This document shows, piece by piece, positions 1 through 12,000 of a stretch of DNA of 64,000 nt. This DNA is from Leishmania donovani (taxonomy: Eukaryota; Euglenozoa; Kinetoplastea; Trypanosomatida; Trypanosomatidae). Made by a program: the position numbers and the translations under genes. How positions within the stretch are numbered: position 1 is the stretch's first letter; the number at the start of each line of letters is the position of its first letter. The stretch covers positions 165,278 to 229,277 of the forward strand of contig NC_018234.1 in NCBI RefSeq assembly GCF_000227135.1. The letters run 5' to 3'. The notes under the pieces are model-generated. The model had not been told where the DNA came from, ran no database searches, and saw nothing but the letters and a program-made list of their open reading frames with translations.

Positions 1-3000
1 ATGTGTGGCGGCCAGAGAGCCCGCTCACGTTTGTGTCACCGTCTGACTGCGACCTCGTCGGGGCAGACGCAGTCACGCCGACCCCGGCACTGTGGCCGTT
101 GCTGCTGGGCCTCGGGTGCAGGATCGCGTACACCTCCTGGCGGAACTCGTCTCGCGCCGCCTTCAACGCACGCACCCTGGCGTCGGCCAGCTCGACGAGC
201 TCCTGCTCCAGGAGCTGAATGGGGCTTACCCGTGCACTGCTAGTGCCGCTGTGCAACGACCCGGAGGCGGAGTGTAGAAAAGGTGGCACGGCCGTCGCAG
301 AGCCGACGCCGCCGCTGCCGGCAGCGGCGGCGTCACCAGAGAACAAGCTAACGCTCTCACGCGCCCCGCACTCTTGCAGACCGAACGACATGAGATGCAC
401 CACGTTCATCGCAACGTCGGACCGGCAGAGCGGGTGTCGCAGCAGCCGCATCATCGAGGTGACCGTCTCTGGCACGTTTTGCAGCATGAGGGCTGCCGCC
501 CGCCGCGTGCGCTGCTGCATCTCCGCGAGCGTCAGGCGCTCGCGCGAGCAGTTGGCGCAGAGGTCGAACTGACAGGAGGAGCAGTGGAAGCAGTAGTCAA
601 AACCCGGGTTGACACCGCACACGTTGCACACGTAGCCGCCATCCTCGTAGTTGGACAGGAGGCGGATGTTGGTCCACCGAAGTCGGTGCGGATGCCGCGG
701 GTGCGCGATGAGAGTCTCCGTGAGCGGCTCGCTGGCGTTGGGGTCGGCGCCGCTGGCCAACTCGTTGTCCTCTGAGGCGGTCGACATGGAGCGCTGGCAG
801 CGCAGAAGCTGCTGCAGCAGCTTGTCCAATGCCAGCGCAAAGCTGGGCACGTGCACGTGCTGCCGTGCGACTCGCCACAGTCGGTTCCACAGGCCGTGCT
901 GCACCGCGCGTTGCTCAGCCGCGTCCAACGGGGCGTCAAGCGGTTTCAGAGTGGCTGTGTCAACGGTGTTATCGGGTAACAGGAAAAAGGCGGACACCAT
1001 GGCTTGGTTCTGCTTCACGAGGGACACGAGGAGCGTCGTGGCGTCTTTGACGAACTGCCGGTTCGCGGCCAGTTCGCTCGCCGACAAAGGGCGCGAGAAG
1101 TGGGACGACGGGGTAGCGAGCGTGGACGGTGACGCGCGAGCGGCGGCCCTGGCGTTGGTGGTAGCAGTGGCGACCCTGCCGAAGCCAGCGGCGCTGTCGG
1201 GCAGCGCATCCTCCGCTGTCGACGTCGGCGTGGCTGCCATCAAGTCCAGCAGTTGGCAGGCGATTCGCACCGCCGTGCTTGTGTCGGACATGAGCAGCTG
1301 CATGAAGCGCTGTAGCTCCTGATCCAGGCAGCTGATGCCCGTCAGTAGGTTGCACGGCAGCGCCAGCGGCGCCGTCGCCCGCAGCCGTAGCAGCTCGATG
1401 CAGCGAGCAACAACATCCTCTGGCACATCAGGTAAGGGAAGGGCGAGCGGGTGGTACAATGTTTCCTGCACTGGCACCATGGACTCGCTCAGCGCTGCGA
1501 GCGACGTCGACGGCGCCGCCGCCGCGTGCGATCCGGAGGCGGAGCGCTCGGCGGCGAAGCCGCCACCGCCGCCGCTCGGCAGCGTATGCGGTGGCGGGGA
1601 CAGTGGTGACACAGACGAGTCTGATGCCACCAAGTCCGCGGACGGTGGCAGCTGCAACGACGGAAACTGCGGAAGATGGTAGTGACCCACACCAGCGGTG
1701 CCGCTCGCAGCTGCCATCTGGGCACCGCGTGGCGGAGCGCGGCGCGCCATCGCGTTGCCGCCACGGTGCACGCCATGCCGGTGGTTAAACGTCATGACCT
1801 CACGCATCGCATCATCGTCGCGCAGCGGCGACAGCATGAGCCCGGGAGCGCTCACCTCCGCTCCTCTGCCTGGGTACAGACTCATGGAGTGCGATATAAA
1901 CGAAGACGTCGGAGGCTCGAGAGCCTGCAGCACCACCTCGCACCGGTACAGCCGGCGTGCCAAGAAGAGTTCGTGGTTCACCACCTCGTACAGCGGGGTG
2001 GGGGAGCCGAACAGGACTCGCATGACCCCCTCGACCGTCTCCATGTCGCGCAGAGCCGGCAAGCTGGTGCGGATGCCCGACGCAACGGTCGCTGCCGTCG
2101 CCGCCGCTGTTGCACCGCTGCCCCTTGCGTCCCGCGTGGTATCCCAGGCACCCAGCATCCACAAGCGCGACTGGCGCTGGCTCGCCTGCTGCTGCTGCTG
2201 CAGTTGCTCTGCCTGCTCGCGCTGGTGCTGGCGCCGCTCCTGCTCGCGCTGCGCGGCCTGCTCAGCCTCCTCGCGCGCCCGCTCCACCTCGGCGCGTAAC
2301 TCCGTCGCCTCCCGCAGCACCTCAGGGTAGGAGCGAAGAAGCTCGAGGTCGCATTGCAGCAGAAGGTCGCGGCGTGTCTCGGCATCGACGAGGAGCAGCG
2401 TTTGGTAAAGTTCGCTGGCGTTGTTGTCGGCGCCTGTCACCCGCACCCACCGCGCCTCCACCTCCATGGCGTGCCGCTGCGCATCCTCCGGCATCGAGTT
2501 CAGAAAGCCCGGGTACAGACGGCTGCGCTGCCCTCGCACCTCACGCTCGTCGGCGCCGCGGAGCAGGTTCATGCTGTCGAACAAGATCTCGCTGCGGACA
2601 TCTTCGGGCATCTCAATCAGAAACTGTGGGTTGAGGGTGCCCTCCCACGGCTCCGGTGCCGCTGGTGGCGCTGGAGCCGGAGTAGCGGCAGTTGCTGCGG
2701 CTGTGTTCGTCGGCTGCTCCAACGTAGCGGATGCTCTCTCCGCGGAAACCTGCGGCGGTAGTGACTCTGCCGAGGAAGTGGTGCGGGCGTTGGCGTCGCC
2801 CGCCGCGAAAAGAGCCAGGATGCGTGCAGTGAGCACGTCGATACTTGTATCAGCCTCGCTGATTGTGGTTGGCTCTGTCTGTACCTCCGCCGCGCCTGCT
2901 GTGTTACCTGCTTCGGGTGCTGGTCGCTGCGACGTGCCAGCGGTCGTGGGAGACGTCGCATCGAGCGAAGCGCTCTCGGCGGCAGCTGCACCCTGGGTCC

Positions 3001-6000
3001 TGGTGCTTGGCGCTGTGACATCCAAAGGCGAGCGTGAGTCGCGTCCGCGACGCATGACCTGGTCGCTCGGGGTGTTCTCCGCCCCAGCCGCCGCCGAGAA
3101 GGGCGATGGCAAAGTGGTGGACGACAGCAGGCGGCGCCGCGGCTGCTGCAACGCGGACGTCGGTGTCACGGTGGTAGTGACGCGCAACGTGGCAGGATGG
3201 TGCTGAGGGGAAGGACTGCCAGAGTCGTTGGTGGTGCCAACGCTGCGCTGGCGTACCTCCGCCAATAACCGGTACGCCAGGTCGGCGCTGCCGTCATTGC
3301 CGTCGCCACTATGCCGACTTGCAGCCGGCGCCTCCTCCTCGAAGGCGTGCAGCACCGGCAGCGGCGGCGTCTCCGTCTCCACCACGTTATGAGCCGCCAG
3401 CGGGCGCACTGCCAGCAAGATGGCGCGATAAGCGCACGCTGCAAAACTCTGTGCCCGCTCCATCGCCGTAGCCGTTGCTGCTGGGCGCCCAACCGGGTCG
3501 TCGTTGAGGTATGTGAGGCTGCCAGCCGTCTGCTGTGCCAGGCCATGGCTCAAGGCGCCGGAGTCGCCGCCGCCAGCAGCCATCTCTGGCGAATACATGT
3601 CCAGCAGAGCATCCTCGAGGTGGTCCCTCCCCGACAGCAAGTGCCCCGCGCCGTCGTAGTACAAGGAGGCGTCATCGTCGTCGTCGTTATCGTCATCATC
3701 TTCCTCATACGTCTCCTCTTCTTCGTCTTCGTCGTCGTCTGGGGTGCTATCGTCGTCTTCGCCGTTGTCGCCGTCGCTGCCTGCGTGCTCCTCCTCCGCG
3801 TGGCTGTCGTCGTCGTCATCGCCATCATCTTCCCCGCGTTGTCGACCGCCACCCGCGGCCGCCCGCGGGGAGCTCAGCGGGGACGGCACGAAGAAGCCGG
3901 ACATCTCCGGCTGACTTCGGTACAGGTTCTCCACGTCGCCGTCCTCATCCATGTCGGCGCCGTTGTCGACCATATCATCGGCAAAGAGGGCGTTGTCGTC
4001 TTCCTCGTCGCCCTCCTCGTCGGGGCTCAAGTAGTCTTCGTCGTCGTCGTCCTCTTCGGCCGCCTCCTCCGCATCGTCGTCGTCGTGTCGGCGTCGCCGG
4101 TGACGCTCCATGGCCTCTTCGGCGCGCAGTGAGCGTATGACCGCTTCCTCATACGTCGCCAGCGCCACTGCGCGGCGATGGCGGTGCTCTTCCTCGTCGC
4201 TGAGGCCGCCGCGGACGACATCGTCGTGTGCTGGCACCAAAGACGCTTGCTGCGGACCTTCCGGCATGCTCGGGACAGCCGCGCCGACCATAGCGGGCGG
4301 CGAGGACAGCACTTGCGGTGGAGAGCGCCGCTGCTGCACGCTACCCTGCGCGCTCGCATTCGGCTCCTCCTCATTGCCGCCGCTGTTGTTATGAACAGAC
4401 CGCATCCCACCAGCGCGCCTCACCGGGTGCATGGGAGGCCACGTGTCGGTGCCCTCGACACCATTAGGCGCCACGGGCCGCGCCGCTGCTCCGTCATGTC
4501 CCGCACGCTCACCGAATCCGATGCCGCTATCGGCGCCGTCGTCATCGTCGTCGTCGCCACTCTCGTTGCCGTTGCCCTCCACGTCGCCCTCCTCCTGCTC
4601 CTCCTCAAAGGTGAGAAAGGCGTGCAGCGCATTCGCGTCCGGCACGTCGGCGCCCATGCCGTGCTCACCCGCAAGGCTCGAAGTGATCTCGAGCACGTTG
4701 TCGGCTACGTGCACGGCGCCATCGCCGCCGCTGCGAAGGGTGTCACGAGCGAGCAGCGCCTCCAGGTGGTCGAAGGCATGACGCAGGCCGGGCGGCTCAG
4801 CCGCACCACGCAGCTGAGACGGCGGCCAGTCAAGCGTATTCGCAAGCTCCGGCCCATGTAAGCCAGGGTATGGGCGGCGCAAGGAGGAAGGGGCACCACC
4901 CTGGCTCATCCACAGACCCGTCCTCGACAACCCACGCGGCAGCCGATGCTGCTGCTGCTGCTGCATGTCCTGCAGCTGCGCCGCGTACCGCTTCTGAGAC
5001 GGTGACAGCATCTCCGCCAGTTTGAACTCGCCCAAGGCGAGCAGCTGATGCGCGAGCAGCTGCAGCAGCGACGTTGCATCGCGGCCATGCTCGCATGACT
5101 GCAGCAAGCACACGCGAAACAGCAGATCAAGAAGGCCGAGGCGGCCAAGGTGGTCGAAGAAGCGTAGGAACGACTCCTGCACAGCGCTGCTGACGCCCAT
5201 CCGCTGCTGAGTGGCCCGCTGACGGGCTGGCAGAGCCGCCGTCGCCGGCTGCGGGCTGCCACGCTCCAAGAAGCACAGCACATCATGCAGGCAACGTGTG
5301 AGCATCTTCTTTGCGCAGTGCACTCTATCCTTCGCCTCGACCTGCTGCTGCCGGGCAGCCGGTTCGCTCTCCTTCGCCGGCGAAGGGGCCGCCGACGCCG
5401 CTGCCAGCGCTGCTGCTTCTGCGAGGCCGTCGCGTGTAGACGCAGCCACGGCTTCCTCGTTTCTATCTCGATCGCTGCCAACGGTGTTGTCGTTGTCAGC
5501 ACCCACGACGGCCTGAGACGAGGCCTCCGCCACCGGCGCCGTCCCAACGGCGGACACCTCCACCGCCGCGACGAGGCAGCCGAGCGTGCGCACAACCACC
5601 TCCGATACGGCGATCGGGTCATGCGCGAAAATGGCGGTCGCAAAGTCCACGCTGCCGGTGATGTGGCCGCTAACACCGCCAATGCCGCCGCCGCTGCTGC
5701 TCCGACCCGCCTCCCCAAGTGCGGAGCAGAAGTACAGCGCGAGGGCGAGAAAGGGCGGCACAGCGATGACAGGCGGCCGCCGCGACACGGCCGGTGCGCT
5801 GCGGTCGCCGTTCGCCACGGATGTGGCAGGCCCGCCTTCTCCCTCTCCACTGACGGCGGCCGTAGCAGCTAACGCCTCCGCAGAGCTGACAGGGGTGCGA
5901 CGGACGCCGGCAGTAGACGTGAGAAGCTCCGCGTACATGGCCGGCACTGGCACCTCAAAGTTAGGGGAGAGCAGCGCTTCGCACACGCCTGGAAGCTGCA

Positions 6001-9000
6001 CCACGACGGCAAGCATGCTGGCGCCGTGCGTGGCGCGCCCTTGGCCAGCATCGACACTACGGGCAAGGTGCTGCACAAGGCACTGCACCCGCTCCACAAA
6101 GTCGCGCGACGGCGTCGACGCCGCACCACAGCGAGGTCGACGCGCCGCACGAGGGCTGTGGCCACGACTTCCGGCGGCAGTAGCACCTGCTGTCGGGGGC
6201 CGCGGTCGCACCCACACTCCCAGCCACGCCGCCGGCATCTCGCCCGTCGCCGCGCGCACCCATCGCACCTCGCAGTAGCGACGGAATGCGTGGTAGAAAG
6301 CTATAGGGTGGCGGATGATGTAGGGCTCCAGGTTTGCGAGGAAGATGCTGATGGGAATGAGGTAGTGGTGCACGGCGATGGCGGCCTCGGCGTCGCCGTT
6401 ATTCGCCGCCCCTGCAGCGCCACCGTCGGCGTGCAACTCCTCCTGCTCCGCCGAATCTGCAAGCTGCGATGAGGGTACTTGGTGTGGCGCGCTGTTCGCT
6501 GACGGCACACACACATGCGTCTGAATGCGGGGTTTCCGATGGCTGAAGCTCTTCCGTGCTGTCGCTGCAGTCGCCCTGCCCTCCTCGCGCGAGGGAGAAG
6601 ACGGCTCCACCGGCGTGTTCGCCGACGCACGCGTGAGCCGCAGGTTATGGGCAGACAGCGCAGCGTACGCCTTGTCGGTCAGCCGCCGCCCCTTGCGGTG
6701 CACCTGCACGGTGGTCCGTAGCACCGTCACCATGTGCTGCCACACGTCCTCCTCAAGGCGCAGCATGTCAGTTAGCAGCAGCCCGCTCAGCAGCATGGCC
6801 TTTTCACGGTTCGGGGGATCGATGTGGGTGATGTACGCACACAGCACCGAGAGCGAGTCGGCGCAGCCGCTGGTGACATCAGCCGACGCATCGCGACTTG
6901 ATGCGGGCGCCGTCGACCTTCCAGCAGCCGTGTATGTGGCCGCTGGCAGGGCGGGTAACCCCGCCGGGCGGTGGGTGCGCACAAGGTGCATGCACGTGGT
7001 GTAATAGGTCGAGAAGCATGTCAGCAGGAAGTGCACCATCACCTCGTCAACGGCGCACTCCACCACTTCCACACGCGGGAGAGTGAGCCGCGCCGCCACC
7101 ACCTTCGCTGTGGTGACGGAGGCAGCAGCAGAAGCCGGCAGGACTCCTGAGAAGGGCAGCGCAGCGGTGGAGACAGGCGAGGCCACCGGCGACGATGGAA
7201 ACTGCGGGGAGGTCGAAAGCACTCCATCCAGCGAGCGGATGTTGCCGGAGAGGGCAGACAAAGAGACGCAGCCGGTGCTGCCCTGCTGCTGCTGCTGCTC
7301 CCTCTCTGCCGCCTCTGCGTCTGCCTTGTCGGCCGCCTCGTCGCGCAGCCGGGCGGCCATGAAGTCGAATGCCATGCGCACCACCTCCTCGCATACATCG
7401 CGACCGAACAGGGCGCAGTGTGGAATGATGGAGCGCCGCAGCGGATCGGCGCGGAAGTCTGCGCTGGTGAGCGGGTTGAGAAGGCGGTGCCGCAGCGGTG
7501 ACCGTTCGCGGCGGCTACCGCCAAAGGCACCGGTGAGGTGGGTGAACACGCCCTGGGCTTCCTCGTCCATGTCGTCGCCGCCGTAGTCCAAGTCGCGCGG
7601 GCCGCTGAGGCCGCCACGGAGCTGCTGCAGCGACGACGACGATGGCGCGGGTCGCGCGGAGAGGGGCAGCCACGGCAGGCCCTCGCCTCGCAGCAGCCGC
7701 TGGTAGTTCTCCGGTCCCATGGCATCCGCCGTGACCAAAGCTGCTTGCGACGGCAATGCGCGCTCGCCAGCCTCTGCACTCGCGCCATCTCGGTTGCTGT
7801 TGCTACCCTCATCGCCCCTGTTGCCATGGGCAGCGGCGGGAACGTAGCCTCTCGTGCTGGGCCGCTCCCGCCGTGGCCGGTCGTCCTGCCAAGTGCGTCG
7901 CTCCACCTCGTATGCATTCTGTGGGCGGCTCGGCGCCGTGTTGGGGTCGGCATTGCCCGCCGACAAGGGCACCCGCACCACTCGTTGCGATGGCTGGTGC
8001 GCCTGTGGCTGCCCAGTGCTCTGTGTCGGGTCGCTGGCGGCTGAGGAGCCGTGCGGGCGCACGGCAGCACGCCCCTCCGCCTCCGCCACCTCAGCTTCCT
8101 TCTCCTCCGATGGCGCCTCCGCAGCGCTGCTCGCGCCCCGTGCGGCAGTGGCGGTGGCGGGCATTGCCGGTGGGCATGGGAAGCCGTGGTGCTCCAGCAC
8201 CGAGAGCACCTCGTCAAGTGCACGCTGCGTACCCGGGCCGAACGTGTTCAGGCCAAAGCGGTGCTCCTCCCCGTCCCGCCCACGCTGCCCATTCACAGGG
8301 ACGACGTGCTGGCGGTGGCACTGGTGGCCGTTCCAGCAGAACGTGTTGCGCGTGGCGTCAAAATAGCTGCACTGCGCCCCCATCGCCTGCACGTGCGGCG
8401 CCGTGGCGGTCGTGCGGGCCAACGCATCGGCGACCAGCGGAGCGTCGCTGCGGACGTTCTGGAAGACGCTCAGGAAGCTGACAAGTTGGCCGTGCAGCGT
8501 CATCTGTGTACGGGCGTAGTAGCGACGGCGGCGCTGGCGGAACTCGCGCTGCGCTACCGCAGCTGCACCAGCGCTGGTGCCGCTCAGCGCCTGCTGGCGG
8601 GCCTCCTCCTCATGCTGCTCTGCGGTCACCTCCTCGATGGCCTGACGTACCACCTTCACGATGGCGCGTGGCAGCGGGGTCAACGCAAGGGCCTCCACCA
8701 GAACGACGCCGCGCAGTTGCGTCAGAAGTACGCCTACGTACTCGAGCAACACAACATTCTCGCGCACGTTAGAGAGCACACGGTTCAGCATGTAGGCCAC
8801 CACGTACTGCTGCTCGGCCGCGTTCGTGCTCGTCCACATGCCCCACAGCGCTCGGCACGCGCGCTTGCGCAGGAGTCGATGCCCAGTCTCGCTCAGTGTG
8901 TCCAAGGGGAAGATACGGCCCGCTGCGACGTCACACACCCACGGCAGCGCACGCCCCCACTCATGCGCGACAGAGAGAGGTGCGCCGAGCTGCGAGCGCC

Positions 9001-12000
9001 GTGACTGCTGCAGACGCGTCACATACTGACCGAAGCGATCCTGCATGGGGCCCGAGCGTGGCGACGGCGCCCCGACGCGACCGTTGTTCAGGAGTCCAGC
9101 GCGGGCCCATGGTGATTGATTGAAGCGGCGACTGCCGTCGCCTGCGATGGTTGTGCGTGCCTCTTCGGCGCTGCTGCGCTGCACGTCGCTGCCCCAGCCC
9201 TCCTCATCGTCGTCGTCGCCTGCCGCCGTCCCCTCCCGCTCTCTCGGCTGGGGTGACGGCAGACGAGGGGACGTGTCCGTGCTGAAAGTGGCCGCAGCAG
9301 TCGTGGCCGCTGACGCCGGCTTTGCGGCACCGTCCCGCCACTCGCGTGCCAGCGCCTGGAAGGACATGCGGCTTAGAGTTTCCGGCTTGAGCTGCGCCAC
9401 CGCCTCCATTGCCGCCACGTACACGTGCGGCACCATCGGAAACCCCGGGAGCTTCGGCCACACATCAAGGACGCAGTAGAGGAGCGACTCGACGTGGGTG
9501 CAGTGCCGCCCTCGCGTCCGCGCGTCGCAGCCCTCGAGGAAGTTCATGAGAAGCACCGCCATGTACACAAGACACCGCTGCAGTTGATCCTTCAGTGCTG
9601 CCGCGGCCGGTGAGAGGGACGCGGTTGCCGCCGCCGTCGCGGGGGTGAACGACCCGCCACCAGCTGCTGCTGAAGCGCGCTTCGCCGACTCCGCATCACC
9701 CGCAAAGACGAGGCGCGAGAGGAGAATCATAAACTGCGCTGCACGGGAGAGCATGTCGTGCAGTGGTGTGCTCTCGAACTCTGGCGCCGCCCCACTGCCG
9801 CCCGTGCATACAGCGCCCAGCACCGCCAGCTCCCACAGCACGCGGCGGGCTGCCACAAAGTTGATCTCCCTTAGACACACCTCCACGTTGACGCAGTTCG
9901 GTAGGTTCACTGCGGCCAGCTCGCGCGGGTCCAGGTCGAACCACTCGCACGCCGTGTGCACACGTGCGGAGGAGAGCGCGGCATGCCCACCTCCGCCGTC
10001 ACCGTTGCCCGCCGTGGCACCTGCCCGGTTCTCGTGGCGCGGCTGTGGCCGAAACATGTGCAAGCGCTCCTGCAGGTCTGCTGCGATGGACGCCTCCTCG
10101 TCGTCCGAGTCGTGAGAGTTGCGCTGCTTTGCTCGCGTTCGCGACGGGTGCAGCTGCCGTGTGGACTCGTCCTCGACGCCGTCGCTGGGAGTGGGGCCCA
10201 GGTTGCCCGCGTCAGCGCTGGCGCCGCGCACGGCGTCCTCAAAGGCGGCCTGCAAGTCGTTCCGAATCGTACGGAGGAGCCCTGTGACGTTCAGCGGCAG
10301 TGCCGGCCGCGCATGGCCGTCGCGTCGGTACGGAGACAAGTAGAAGAAGTTGCGCGTCGGCTGATCCACCGCGCGGCGGCCAGTGAAGAGCGAGAGGAAC
10401 AGCCACTGCTGCAGGGCCTTCGCTGCGTTGATTGGAGCAAAGAGCGGTGTTGTGAGCGGCGCCGCACCGGCCTGCGCCGCGGCGGCAGCAGAAGCAGCAG
10501 CACCATCACCACCTCCAAGACCGCTGCCGCCGCTGCCAACCCCGTCAGCGGACCCGGCCAGCCCTTCCACAGCGGCCGCATCACCGACGGCGTCGGTCGC
10601 GAGCGCCGTCGGCGGCGTCAACGTCGGCAGCGAAGACGACAGGGTTGTACTGCTGTCGACGGAGTCTTCGGAGTCGGCGCCGCGGCTTATGCCGCCGTGG
10701 CTTCTGCGACGACCACCGTGTCTGCCGCCGCCTCTTGCGTGGGGGTTGGCCAACACAGATGGCACAACGATTGAGAAGGCGGAGTGCGGCAGTGCCTCTG
10801 CAGAAGCGGCGCCACCAGCAGCTGCTGCCTCTGCACAAGCCACTGGTCCGGCATCCGCTTGTTGTGGCACCTCTGCAGCCGAGCTGGGGATAGGCGATGG
10901 CTCATTTCCTGCGGCGGCCGCTGCCACGCCTACAGTCGACGTAGTTGCCTGCACCCAGGCCTCTGCCGTCATCCACGCCGTCGACGGCTCATTCAGCAGG
11001 CTGCGGCCGTCCTGCAGCATCGACTGAAGAATCTGGTCGCTGGCGTCCATGCTAGCCACGGCGCTGGTCTCCTCCTCGCTGCCGCTGCGACCCCTCATGG
11101 CCGCTGGCAGCGCCGCGGGAGTCACAGGCGCGATGGTGGTGCCTGCCTCTGCGTTGCGATCGTAGAGAGACAGGATGCCCGTGGAAACGCTGCTGTGCTG
11201 AGTGCCAGCCTGCAAGCTGCGCAGAAGCCCCGTTACATCGTCCGCCGTATACGAGGCACGCACCACGAGCGCGTCCACGACGAACTCTATGACCTCGCTG
11301 AAGACACTCCGCCACGGCGTCGCCTCGCTGTCGCGGCGTCCGGGGCCGTTGCTGCCTCCGCCGCCTCCGCTGGAGCCTGACGTCGACACACGCCACGCCT
11401 CCAGTAGCTGGCGCAGGAAGACTCCATCGCCGACGCTCAGCGGCCGCAGCACGGAGGAGATGACATCCTTGCAAGGCGACTCCGAGGTGTGGTAGTACAC
11501 TCTCTCCACTGCAGCGGCCTCGTGAGCGCTGTGCTGAGCACCGTCATGGACATCCACGTTGTCGCCTCTGCCCTCCCCCGCAGTCTCCCCCGCTCTGTTC
11601 GGAGGCTGATGCAACGAGTCGTTCGAGCTGTGCCGCTGCGCCTCCGAGCCCGGGCCTTCCAGCACGCGCTTCATGGCTTTCAAACAGCGGCGCCGCATCG
11701 TCTTCGACATGGCGCCCTCCGCGTCGGTCATGGCCTCACCACCACCACCACCACTGCCGTCGGTGCCGCTGTCACGGGTCAGCACCACCTCCGGCGCGCT
11801 AATGAAGTCGCGCGAAGAGAAGTGCAAGATGCACTGCACCGTCGACTTGAGTGTTGCCTCCATCCGCGTCGACGGCGGGGCGCTGCGGAGGTAGTCGCCG
11901 AAGATGCGGGCGTGGAGGTAGGAGCCGATGGTAGCCTGGATGTAGCTTAGCAGCGAGCTGGCCCCGTCAGCGTTGCCCTGCTCGTACACCTGCAGCGGGT

